From Spirochaetota bacterium (GTDB lineage: Bacteria; Spirochaetota; Spirochaetia; SPDA01; JAJSAL01), in NCBI GenBank assembly GCA_024274705.1, contig JAJSAL010000182.1, positions 1 through 53,231 on the forward strand: DNA of 53,231 nt, given 5' to 3'. This document shows positions 26,801 to 33,021 of this stretch, one piece after another. The position numbers were made by a program, and so were the translations under genes. The notes beneath the pieces are model-generated. The model was not told the origin of the DNA and did no database searches. It saw only the letters and a program-made list of their open reading frames with translations. Numbering within the stretch: the stretch's first letter is position 1; the number at the start of each line of letters is the position of its first letter.

Positions 26801-27099
26801 AAGTACAATTGAACTTCACCCGGGCCAGGAAGATTCTTGACCTGTTCAGGAGGTTGTCTCTCGGCCGGTCCCATCCGAACGAGGATGCCGTGGCCCGTTT
26901 CAATGCCGCCACTCGAGACGGGACTGACATGAGCACGTATCAGTTTCTACTGGCCAGGGCCGTCGCTGCCATCACCGGAAAGGCCCAGGAGAAGGGTGTT
27001 GAGAGCCTGTTTCAACGCGGCGGCACCGTGTTGAGCAAGGATTCTTTCCAAGGAATCGACGATTTCGAGGTCATCAGTTATTTGGTGATTTTGGACTGA
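23839..27099 (+). CDS. Large SNF2-like helicase of a defence operon
   Basis: A 1086-residue superfamily 2 translocase. Motifs: Walker A ADSVGLGKTFEA (near 266-272), DESH box VVIDESHNFRN (354-357), LMLSATPVNSRMNDL, and C-lobe STDCLSEGQNLQDCDYV followed by QRFGRIDRLGS. The N-terminal 150 residues end FHIENPDGSTIAIHGSSQFT (120-139), which looks like a phospholipase-D-type nuclease core whose HxK is changed to HIE, so probably inactive. It resembles DISARM DrmD and RapA/HepA-type helicases in layout. It leads a run with a PD-(D/E)XK nuclease, Mod and Res, pointing to foreign-DNA restriction. An in-frame GC-rich palindrome lies at 26724-26756. Confidence 0.87.
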   Translation: MTKLLDNKGQGKVGDALARSIQANARLAILSSLFSVYGYSTLKKKLTRAGSLRLLIPSNNGAAAAGEEWPFRMAGLAGSSADRRFRNSLNLAEIARECAQWLQQKAGIRAVSLPVFQNLFHIENPDGSTIAIHGSSQFTSAGLGAVPSDGYEMNTCFTTAAETASLLKWFDSIWSNSEATRDIKALVMAQLESIFASKSPELVYFLTLYNVFREYLGELEEDKIIKTKTGIKDTLVWGKLYRFQRDGVLGAIDKIEKYNGCIIADSVGLGKTFEALAIIKYYELRNDRVLVLCPKKLRENWTLYTVNDRRNIFASDRFNFDVLNHTDLTRFGGKSGEINLETINWGNYDLVVIDESHNFRNNPPRKDGVTRYSRLMREIIKSGVKTKVLMLSATPVNSRMNDLKNQVAFITEGVDDALYSCGIASIEQTLRRAQTRFNQWLRLEAGERTTEGLLEALNFDYFKLLDLLTIARSRKHIEKYYDLDEVGSFPERAKPVNIKAYVDTKDMFPELKEINGDIRRLNLASYSPLKYVLTGKLEVYSRKYDMEVAGGSVFKQIDREESLIHLMRVNLLKRMESSINSFALTLERLLANVRDIIRRIDSHEESEVEELNIEDIALDDDDFAPYMVGSKIKVLLHDVDRVRWRQELEEDGELLVKLLREAREIDASRDEKLRCLKERIAAKCANPINPDNKKVLIFTAFADTAEYLYRNIATWAWDGLGVHSALVTGGSSGNKTTMPGLRKDIATIITSFSPLSKERAKIDESLTDEISILISTDCLSEGQNLQDCDYVVNYDIHWNPVRIIQRFGRIDRLGSRNRAIQLVNFWPNMELDEYINLEARVSGRMVLLDISATGEENIIEFPGSGNMNDLEYRRRQLEQLQNEVLDLEDLGGSISITDMTLSDFRMDLAEYLKEHADRLDHMPPGAFAVTRVDDLIEEEGLKPGVIFCLRNETAKVRTDSTYLPAPHMSRQAGALAPYYLVWVSESGEVQLNFTRARKILDLFRRLSLGRSHPNEDAVARFNAATRDGTDMSTYQFLLARAVAAITGKAQEKGVESLFQRGGTVLSKDSFQGIDDFEVISYLVILD
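26724..26756. repeat. GC-rich palindrome inside the helicase gene
   Basis: CCTGCCTGCGCCG (26724-26736) pairs with CGGCAGGCAGG (26746-26756) around a 9-base loop. It encodes LPAPHMSRQAG in frame near residue 963. A related palindrome with the same CCTGCCTGC start is inside the Mod gene at 29575-29604. Confidence 0.7.
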
Positions 27100-27128
27100 G
27101 GATTGAGATGAAGAAGACACCAAAATCA
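27086..27128. repeat. Inverted repeat around the DUF1016 start codon
   Basis: TGATTTTGG (27086-27094) and CCAAAATCA (27120-27128) are perfect 9-bp arms. The loop holds the ribosome site and the ATG of the nuclease gene (27108). The right arm continues into CAATCAACAATC-type repeats. A similar arrangement frames the DUF4391 start. Confidence 0.7.
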
Positions 27129-28154
27129 GCAATCAACAATCGTAAATCCATCAACGGCTACACCAGCCTGCTCGCAGAGGTAAAAGAACGAGTTCGATCT
27201 GCCCAATACGCAGCGCTCAGGGCGGTGAACAAAGAACTGGTAGGTCTGTATTGGGACATTGGCCGGATGATTGCAGAAAGGCAAAAAATCGAGGGCTGGG
27301 GAAAGTCCGTTGTGCAACAGCTTGCAGCGGATTTACGGACGGAGTTTCCCGGCACAGGCGGATTTTCCGCCTCGAATCTCTGGCGCATGAAGCTTTTCTA
27401 TGAGACCTACGACGGCATTCCACAACTCGCACCACTGGTGCGAGAAATTGCCTGGTCGCATAACATCGTCATAGTAGAACGCTGCAAAGACCCGCTGGAA
27501 CGGGAATTCTACATCCGTATGACGCGTAAGTTCGGGTGGTCGAAGAATGTGCTTATCCATCAGATTGAAAATCAGAGCTACGAAAAATCCCTGCTCGGCC
27601 AGACCAATTTCGACAGGGCATTGACACCGGAACTGCGCGCCCAGGCCAAACTGGCAGTCAAAGATGAGTACACCTTTGACTTTCTGGAACTGGGCGAGGA
27701 ACACAGCGAGCGGGAGCTGGAGCGTGCCCTCATCACCCGTATCGAAGATTTCCTGCGCGCCATGGGCGGAATGTTCACCTTTATGGGCAGTCAGTTCCGG
27801 CTGGAGGTAGACGGCAAGGAGTATTTCATCGATCTCCTGCTTTTTCACCGTCGCCTCCGGTGCCTGGTGGCAATTGAACTGAAAATAGGCGAGTTTCAGC
27901 CCGAGTTTGTCGGGAAAATGCAGTTCTACCTGGCTGCTCTGGACAGGCAGGTCCGCGAAGAGGGCGAAAATCCCTCCATTGGAATCATTCTCTGCAAGGA
28001 AAAGAGCCGGACCGTTGTTGAATATGCTCTGCATGACGCCCGCAAGCCTATCGGCGTGGCGACCTACCGCATCGTCAAACGCTTGCCGAAAGAACTGAAG
28101 GGGCAGTTGCCGTCACCAAAAGAAATTTCCAAGCTGTTGGAGAGCGTGGAATGA
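27108..28154 (+). CDS. YhcG-family (DUF1016) PD-(D/E)XK nuclease
   Basis: A 348-residue nuclease-fold protein. The N-terminal DUF1016 domain begins at about residue 18 (YTSLLAEVKERVRSAQYAAL, then LYWDIGRMI). The C-terminal nuclease core has D242 (FIDLLLFHRR) and E257-x-K259 (AIELKIGEFQPE). Homologues occur alone and in restriction-type islands; their targets are mostly unknown. Residues 4-16 (TPKSAINNRKSIN) precede the conserved domain and are encoded by a CAATCAACAATC-type repeat, so the native N-terminus was probably extended. It starts 8 bases after the helicase stop. Confidence 0.9.
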   Translation: MKKTPKSAINNRKSINGYTSLLAEVKERVRSAQYAALRAVNKELVGLYWDIGRMIAERQKIEGWGKSVVQQLAADLRTEFPGTGGFSASNLWRMKLFYETYDGIPQLAPLVREIAWSHNIVIVERCKDPLEREFYIRMTRKFGWSKNVLIHQIENQSYEKSLLGQTNFDRALTPELRAQAKLAVKDEYTFDFLELGEEHSERELERALITRIEDFLRAMGGMFTFMGSQFRLEVDGKEYFIDLLLFHRRLRCLVAIELKIGEFQPEFVGKMQFYLAALDRQVREEGENPSIGIILCKEKSRTVVEYALHDARKPIGVATYRIVKRLPKELKGQLPSPKEISKLLESVE

Positions 28155-28164
28155 AGGCATCGAT

Positions 28165-28235
28165 GATTTCTGATTTGAGTTCGAGGATCGAAAGAAGATG
28201 ACCAATTCGCAATCAACAATCTTCAATCAGCAATC
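28165..28235. repeat. Inverted repeat around the DUF4391 start codon
   Basis: GATTTCTGATT (28165-28175) pairs with AATCAGCAATC (28225-28235), 10 of 11 bases. The ATG at 28198 and its GAAAGAAG site lie between the arms. The right half carries repeated CAATC words and encodes the unusual first residues TNSQSTIFNQQS. It is the same family as the repeat at 27086-27128. Confidence 0.65.
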
Positions 28236-29070
28236 AATTTATGACTATATGGCCATCCCCGGGGATTGCCGGATCGGCAGGCGTGTGTTCAAGAAGCTGT
28301 TCCACGAGAACGCCAAGCTCGGCGCGACGGACAAGAAGGCGTTTCGCGAGGATATCGATACCATCACCTGGCAGTACACACTGAAGCCGAGCACGATTCC
28401 GATACAGGCCTACGAGGACAAACATCGCGAGTACCTGGAGGTGGCCGTTCTCCAGGTGAACCTGAAGACGCAGAGGCGCACCAGCCGGATCGCGGAGATC
28501 GTGCACCGGGCGATTCCGTACCCGCTGGTTATCGTATTCGTTTTTCAGGAGACAGGAGTTAGGAGCAAGGAGTTAGAAGACGGGATGCAGAAGAAGCTGA
28601 ACGATATGCAAACTTCTAACTCCTCGATTCTAAATTCTAAATTCTCTCTCAGCGTGGCGCATAAGCGGTTCAGCCAGGCGGAAAAAGGCGCCATCGTCGC
28701 CGGGGATTTCATCATCACCGACTGGATCGACCTTTCGGCCCCAACGCGGATCCAGAAGGATTTTCTCGCCAGTCTTACCGTGTCCGCCTTGCCGCACACG
28801 CACTTCTTCGCGTTTTACTCGGCCCTGGTGGACCGGCTTGTTGCCCTGGACTGCGCCAGGCTGACCGGTGAGTACCGCCTGGAACCGGCACCGGCTACAT
28901 GCGCGACCCGGAGCAAGCGGCTGGCTGCCTGTCATGAATTGGAAACAAGGATTGCCGAGTACAAGGTGGCCATCAAGAAGGAAACGCAGTTCAACCGGCA
29001 GGTGGAACTGAACACGAAGATGAAGGAACTGGAGAAGAAGTTAGAAGTTAGAATCAAGGAGTTAGCATGA
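28198..29070 (+). CDS. DUF4391-type protein
   Basis: A 290-residue protein of the DUF4391 group, recognised by MAIPGDCRIGRRVFKKLFHE near the start, the middle REYLEVAVLQVNLK and the LSVAHKRFSQAEKG motif. I recall this family beside helicase/Mod/Res sets; its activity is unknown to me. Two stretches are foreign to the family: the first dozen residues (repeat-encoded) and residues 118-150 (GVRSKELEDG ... NSSILNSKFS), which interrupt a beta-hairpin just before LSVAHKR. The C-terminus is a charged coiled coil, also ending in repeat-encoded residues (LEVRIKELA). It overlaps the S23 gene by 4 bases. Confidence 0.78.
   Translation: MTNSQSTIFNQQSIYDYMAIPGDCRIGRRVFKKLFHENAKLGATDKKAFREDIDTITWQYTLKPSTIPIQAYEDKHREYLEVAVLQVNLKTQRRTSRIAEIVHRAIPYPLVIVFVFQETGVRSKELEDGMQKKLNDMQTSNSSILNSKFSLSVAHKRFSQAEKGAIVAGDFIITDWIDLSAPTRIQKDFLASLTVSALPHTHFFAFYSALVDRLVALDCARLTGEYRLEPAPATCATRSKRLAACHELETRIAEYKVAIKKETQFNRQVELNTKMKELEKKLEVRIKELA
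28553..28647. repeat. In-frame palindromic repeat inside DUF4391 gene
   Basis: Left arm of GGAGTTAG-type words (28553-28579) and right arm of complementary CTAACTCC-type words (28613-28647). The inner 12 bp are a perfect inverted repeat: AGGAGTTAGAAG (28568-28579) with CTTCTAACTCCT (28613-28624). The frame is kept, and about 30 residues are added to the protein. Confidence 0.85.
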
Positions 29071-29445
29071 GGGAACCGGCAAAGTCCTTTCAGGATCTGA
29101 TCGTGTGGAAAAAGGCCCATGCCTTTGTGCTGGGCATATACCGACTGACAACAACTTTTCCAAAACATGAGCTCTATGGGATGACAAGCCAATTCCGGCG
29201 CGCCGCCGTTTCGATTCCGGCAAATATCGCGGAGGGATTCCGCAAACAATCATCAGCTGACAAAGCCCGTTTCTTGAATATTGCGGAAGGGTCGTTGGAA
29301 GAGTGCCGTTACTACCTGATTCTTGCACATGACCTGGAATACGGCGACACTGGTTCTCTATGGGAGCAAAGCGAAGAAGTCGGACGATTGCTCAACGGTT
29401 ACCGTTCCGCCATTCTAACTTCTAACTCCCAGATTCTAAATTCTA
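29036..29445 (+). mobile_element. Possible S23/IVS mini-element with inverted ends
   Basis: The S23 gene is bracketed by a perfect 15-bp inverted repeat: GTTAGAAGTTAGAAT at 29040-29054 and its complement at 29412-29426. Both arms continue in the same GGAGTTAG/CTAACTCC word family found as solo copies inside DUF4391 and Mod. The left arm codes for the end of DUF4391 and the right arm for the end of S23. In Leptospira and Salmonella, S23-type genes lie in 23S rRNA intervening sequences that are also bounded by inverted repeats. Mobility is inferred. Confidence 0.45.
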
Positions 29446-29459
29446 CAAAGGATTCTTAA
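29067..29459 (+). CDS. S23/IVS four-helix-bundle protein
   Basis: A 130-residue protein of the 23S rRNA intervening-sequence (S23) family: FQDLIVWKKAHAFVLGIYRL (residues 7-26), ELYGMTSQFRRAAVSIPANI with the hallmark SIPANIAEGF, and FLNIAEGSLEECRYYLILA. Members form pentamers and share their fold with Avd of diversity-generating retroelements; the molecular role is unsettled. There is no rRNA here: it sits between DUF4391 (4-base overlap) and Mod (2-base gap). Its last 15 or so residues (ILTSNSQILNSTKDS) come from the right repeat arm. No reverse transcriptase is nearby. Confidence 0.92.
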   Translation: MREPAKSFQDLIVWKKAHAFVLGIYRLTTTFPKHELYGMTSQFRRAAVSIPANIAEGFRKQSSADKARFLNIAEGSLEECRYYLILAHDLEYGDTGSLWEQSEEVGRLLNGYRSAILTSNSQILNSTKDS

Positions 29460-29461
29460 CC

Positions 29462-31591
29462 ATGGAAAAGCTGGACCCAAAAACAGACGGTGCAACGACC
29501 GACATCGTCGAGCAGAATATCGAGAAGCTCCGAAGGTTGTTTCCCGATGCTTTTACCGAAGGCTCGGACGAAGACCTGCCTGCCGCAGCTGCGGCGCAGG
29601 CCGGCGGTCCGCGCTGGAAGGTGGATTTTGACGCATTAAGGGAAATCCTCGGCAATTACGTCGAGGACAGCCAGGAGCGCTACAGTTTCACCTGGAACGG
29701 CAAGGCCCGCGCCCGCCGCATCGCCCAGACGCCTTCGACCGGCACACTTCGTCCCTGCCCTGAAGAGTCGATCAACTGGGACACGACAAAACACCTCTTC
29801 ATCGAAGGCGACAACCTGGAAGTGCTGAAGCTCCTGCAAAAGAGCTACCACAAAAAGGTCAAGATGATCTATATCGATCCACCGTACAATACAGGCAAAG
29901 AGTTCATTTACCCGGATAAGTTCCAGGATAATCTGGGCACTTACCTACGTTACACCCACCAAACGGACGAAGATGGCCTCAAGCTATCGGCCAACGCCGA
30001 GACCTCCGGACGTTATCACACGAACTGGTTGAATATGATGTACCCGAGGCTGAAGCTCGCGCGGAATCTGTTGCGGGATGATGGGGTGATCTTCATATCC
30101 ATTGATGACAATGAAGTAGCAAACCTGCGGAAGCTCTGTGATGAGATTTTTGGAGAGGAGAATTTCATCGACGCAATTATCTGGAAAAAGCGGTATGGAG
30201 GCGGAGCAAAAGAAAAATATCTTATTTCCGTTCATGAATATGTTCTTATGTATGCGAAAAGCGAGGCGGTACTTGAGAACATATATATTCCTCTCACTGA
30301 GGAATCTATAAAGCGATACTACACGCAAAAAGATGAAAACTATCCCGTTCGCGGTCCCTATAGGACACACCCTCTTGAAGCCACAAAAAGCATGGGCGAA
30401 AGAGAAAACTTGGTGTTTCCGATTCCCGGACCCGATGGGAAAGAGATAACACCAAAGCGTCAATGGTTATGGAGTAAGGAGCGAGTAGAAAAGGCATTGG
30501 CTGCGAATGAACTGGAATTTTTAAAAGATAAGGATGGAAATTGGGCTGTCCATACAAAACAATATTTGAAAGACGAACAGGGTAATATCCGTAAGGGAAA
30601 AGCATTCTCTTTAATAGACGATATTTATACTCAGCATGGAACAAATGAGATTATTGACCTTTTCGGGAACGCTCAGATTTTTACTTTTCCGAAGCCTTCC
30701 GAACTTCTCCGAAGAATTGCTGAGATAGGATACAACGATGATAGGAGTGCAATCACACTGGATTTTTTCGCTGGCTCATGCAGCACTGCCCACGCCGTAC
30801 TCGATTTGAACAAGGAGGACAGTGGCAACCGCAAGTTCATCATGGTCCAGCTTCCCGAACCCTGCGATGAAAAATCCGAGGCATTCAAGGCAGGTTATAA
30901 AACAATCGCCGAAATCGGTAAAGAGCGCATCCGCCGGGTGATTAAGAAGCATTTAGAAGTTAGAAGACAGGAGTTAGAAGAAAAGAAGCAGTCGAATCCG
31001 CTATTTGCCAAAGATAGCTCTGGAAGTGAAATTCTGGATTCTAACTCCTCACTTCTATCTCCTGATCTCGGCTTCAAGGTCTTCAAACTGGACGCCAGCA
31101 ACATCATTCCCTGGGATGCCGGCTTCGACAACCTTGAGACTGCCTTGTTCAACGCCGTGGAGAACATCAAGCCCGACCGCAGCGAAGCGGACGTGCTCTA
31201 CGAGCTCCTGCTCAAGTACGGCCTGGACCTGGCCGTGCCGATTGAGAAGAGAGAATTGAGGAGTCAGGAGTTAGGAGTCAGGAGTAAGGAGTTAGAAGGA
31301 AAGAGTGGGAAGGACGGATCTGGAGACTCGTGCGGGAAGATTCTAACTCCTAACTCCTCAATTCTCGATTCTGAAAAAATCTACATCATTGGGGCCGGAG
31401 CGCTCATCGTCTGCCTGGCCGATAAGATCAGCCTGGACGTCGTAGAAGGCATTGCGGCTTTGAAGGAAGAGCTGAAGCCGGAGGTGATGCGCGTGGTTTT
31501 CAAAGACTCAGGATTCGCCGACGACGTGGTCAAGACCAACGCCGTGCAGATTCTCAGGCAGGCGGGTATCGAAGACGTGAAGAGCTTGTGA
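29462..31591 (+). CDS. Type III DNA methyltransferase (Mod-like)
   Basis: A 709-residue adenine-N6 methyltransferase of the beta class. The catalytic motif IV DPPYNTGKEF (139-148) comes before the SAM motif I DFFAGSCSTAHAV near residue 433, with the target-recognition region between. It should modify host DNA and direct the Res subunit encoded at 33018. Two in-frame palindromic inserts lie in the C-terminal third (30953-31063 and 31252-31372), giving odd segments such as RSQELGVRSKELEGK and ILTPNSSILDSE. An alanine-rich GC palindrome adds LPAAAAAQAGG near residue 40. The core motifs are untouched. The gap to S23 is 2 bases. Confidence 0.92.
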   Translation: MEKLDPKTDGATTDIVEQNIEKLRRLFPDAFTEGSDEDLPAAAAAQAGGPRWKVDFDALREILGNYVEDSQERYSFTWNGKARARRIAQTPSTGTLRPCPEESINWDTTKHLFIEGDNLEVLKLLQKSYHKKVKMIYIDPPYNTGKEFIYPDKFQDNLGTYLRYTHQTDEDGLKLSANAETSGRYHTNWLNMMYPRLKLARNLLRDDGVIFISIDDNEVANLRKLCDEIFGEENFIDAIIWKKRYGGGAKEKYLISVHEYVLMYAKSEAVLENIYIPLTEESIKRYYTQKDENYPVRGPYRTHPLEATKSMGERENLVFPIPGPDGKEITPKRQWLWSKERVEKALAANELEFLKDKDGNWAVHTKQYLKDEQGNIRKGKAFSLIDDIYTQHGTNEIIDLFGNAQIFTFPKPSELLRRIAEIGYNDDRSAITLDFFAGSCSTAHAVLDLNKEDSGNRKFIMVQLPEPCDEKSEAFKAGYKTIAEIGKERIRRVIKKHLEVRRQELEEKKQSNPLFAKDSSGSEILDSNSSLLSPDLGFKVFKLDASNIIPWDAGFDNLETALFNAVENIKPDRSEADVLYELLLKYGLDLAVPIEKRELRSQELGVRSKELEGKSGKDGSGDSCGKILTPNSSILDSEKIYIIGAGALIVCLADKISLDVVEGIAALKEELKPEVMRVVFKDSGFADDVVKTNAVQILRQAGIEDVKSL
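29575..29604. repeat. GC-rich palindrome inside the Mod gene
   Basis: GCCTGCCGCAG (29578-29588) abuts CTGCGGCGCAGGC (29589-29601), nearly complementary apart from two extra bases. It begins with the same CCTGCCTGC word as 26724. It encodes an alanine-rich stretch in frame. Confidence 0.6.
30953..31063. repeat. In-frame palindromic repeat 1 in Mod
   Basis: Left arm with TTAGAAG/GGAGTTAG words (30953-30980) and complementary right arm (31036-31063). AGGAGTTAGAAG (30969-30980) pairs with TTCTAACTCCT (31039-31049) over 11 bp. It adds about 35 residues between the motif I region and the C-terminal domain. Confidence 0.82.
31252..31372. repeat. In-frame palindromic repeat 2 in Mod
   Basis: The largest copy. 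GAGAATTGAGGAG (31251-31263) pairs with CTCCTCAATTCTC (31354-31366), and AGGAGTTAGAA pairs with TTCTAACTCCT (31341-31351). The left arm has about five GGAGT words, the right arm two CTAACTCC words. It encodes RELRSQELGVRSKELEGKS and KILTPNSSILDSEK. Confidence 0.88.
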
Positions 31592-31621
31592 AGGATGATA
31601 ACAGAATAAGGAGGCTCAACC

Positions 31622-32611
31622 ATGAATCAAAACGAACCATTGCTAAAGATCAGGTTTGACGGCAAAGCTGTCGGGCCGGGGAAGATACCAGTATCGCACC
31701 TCTTGCGCTTTCTTTACAATTTGAACAAGGTACTGCAACGTACCGGGCGTGTTCTGATGGGCAACACCGAGAGCGTGCGCCGAGGACAGCCGCCACGCAA
31801 CATCAAGGAGGAAGTTGCGCTCGACCTGGTGCTTTTGACGCACGGCAGCCCTGCGGCGATACTTGGGTTTGAGCGTCAGCAGACGCAAACATCTTTCCCT
31901 GATATGGATCTTGGTATGGAAATTCTGGAAAAGGCGATGCTCGGGCTGGCTGCAATTCAGGAGGCAGACAAGGCTTTGCCCGCTGGATACGACACGGGGG
32001 TGTTGATGGCGTGGCGCGATGCGGGAACTCTCTTCAGCCGGGGAGTCGAGCGAATAGATTTCACCTTGAATCATCGAGATACACCTGTCGTGACATCATT
32101 CACCCCGAATGGTTTCGAGCGTATCCAGGAGCGAATCAAAGGCCCACAAATCAACATCCGCACCATCGAGGGACGGCTATTAATGGCCGACTTCAAGGAA
32201 CACGGCACACGCTGTCGAGTGCATCCATCTGTTGGAGATCCTGTGCTTTGCCTTTTTGACGAGGAGGAAAAAGACGAAGTGCTGGAAGATATTCTCCATT
32301 ACGTCCGCATCGTCGGCGAGGCGAAGGAGGATCCTGTCACCGGTAAAATCGCAAGCATCAAGATTCATGATATTGAGCGGTTGGAAGACCGGGAGGATGA
32401 GGCGGTCGAGTTGTTGCCTCAGGGCACGCCCATCTCCCGGGATTTCTGGGAATCGCCGACGCTGGACGAGTTGGCTCAATCACAACACGTCGAGCCGTTG
32501 GCGGATGTACGGGCGTTATTCGGTACATGGCCTGGTGAAGATGACGATGGGTTCGAAGCATCGATTTATGAATTGCGTCACCCGAACGCAATGGGAGGTA
32601 ATCCGTCATGA
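31622..32611 (+). CDS. Uncharacterised partner of VapC toxin
   Basis: I do not recognise this 329-residue family. It is soluble, mixed alpha/beta and acidic near the C-terminus, with no signal peptide and no helix-turn-helix visible by eye. Conserved-looking pieces include LLKIRFDGKAVGPGKIPVSH at the start and NIRTIEGRLLMADFKEHG in the middle. An AAGGAGG site sits before the ATG. It ends inside the first bases of the PIN-domain gene (4-base overlap), so it takes the usual antitoxin position, but it is far larger than known VapB proteins. It lies between Mod and Res. Confidence 0.6.
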   Translation: MNQNEPLLKIRFDGKAVGPGKIPVSHLLRFLYNLNKVLQRTGRVLMGNTESVRRGQPPRNIKEEVALDLVLLTHGSPAAILGFERQQTQTSFPDMDLGMEILEKAMLGLAAIQEADKALPAGYDTGVLMAWRDAGTLFSRGVERIDFTLNHRDTPVVTSFTPNGFERIQERIKGPQINIRTIEGRLLMADFKEHGTRCRVHPSVGDPVLCLFDEEEKDEVLEDILHYVRIVGEAKEDPVTGKIASIKIHDIERLEDREDEAVELLPQGTPISRDFWESPTLDELAQSQHVEPLADVRALFGTWPGEDDDGFEASIYELRHPNAMGGNPS

Positions 32612-33021
32612 GCGACGCCAAGATCATTCTTGATACGAACATAGTGTCATATCTGATGCGTGGCGGACGTGAGGCTGAAGCGTATGCCCCGCATGTTCAG
32701 GGCAAACTACTATCCATCGCTTTTATTACGGTCGGGGAAATGTACTTTGGCGCAGAGAATAAAAACTGGGGTGAGAAGAAGCGAAAGGAACTCGAAACGA
32801 CATTGCGCAACTTCGTCGTGATCCCCTATGACCATGAGATCGCTCGTTGCTATGGACGGCTTGTAGCGGAGCGTAAACGCAAAGGCAAGCCAATTGCTCC
32901 TAATGATGCATGGATCGCCGCTTGTACAGTTCGGCATAAGGTTCCTCTGGTTACAAATAATGCTAAGGACTTCGAGAAAATCACAGGACTGGAAACTGTT
33001 ACGGAGCGAATTCCTGAATGA
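32608..33021 (+). CDS. vapC: PIN-domain toxin, VapC-like
   Basis: A 137-residue PIN-domain ribonuclease of the VapC type, which typically cuts tRNA or rRNA when its antitoxin is lost. All four acidic active-site residues are visible: D9 (ILDTNIVSYL), E44 (TVGEMYFGA), D100 (APNDAWIAA) and D121 (TNNAKDFEKI). It overlaps the unknown gene before it and the Res gene after it by 4 bases each, so its translation is tied to restriction-subunit synthesis. It could act as an abortive-infection arm of the operon, or be a stowaway module. Confidence 0.9.
   Translation: MSDAKIILDTNIVSYLMRGGREAEAYAPHVQGKLLSIAFITVGEMYFGAENKNWGEKKRKELETTLRNFVVIPYDHEIARCYGRLVAERKRKGKPIAPNDAWIAACTVRHKVPLVTNNAKDFEKITGLETVTERIPE

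Noticed and set aside
29067..29459. S23/Avd fold as sign of a diversity-generating retroelement
   Set aside because: No reverse transcriptase and no template/variable repeat pair is present. The sequence is of S23/IVS type.
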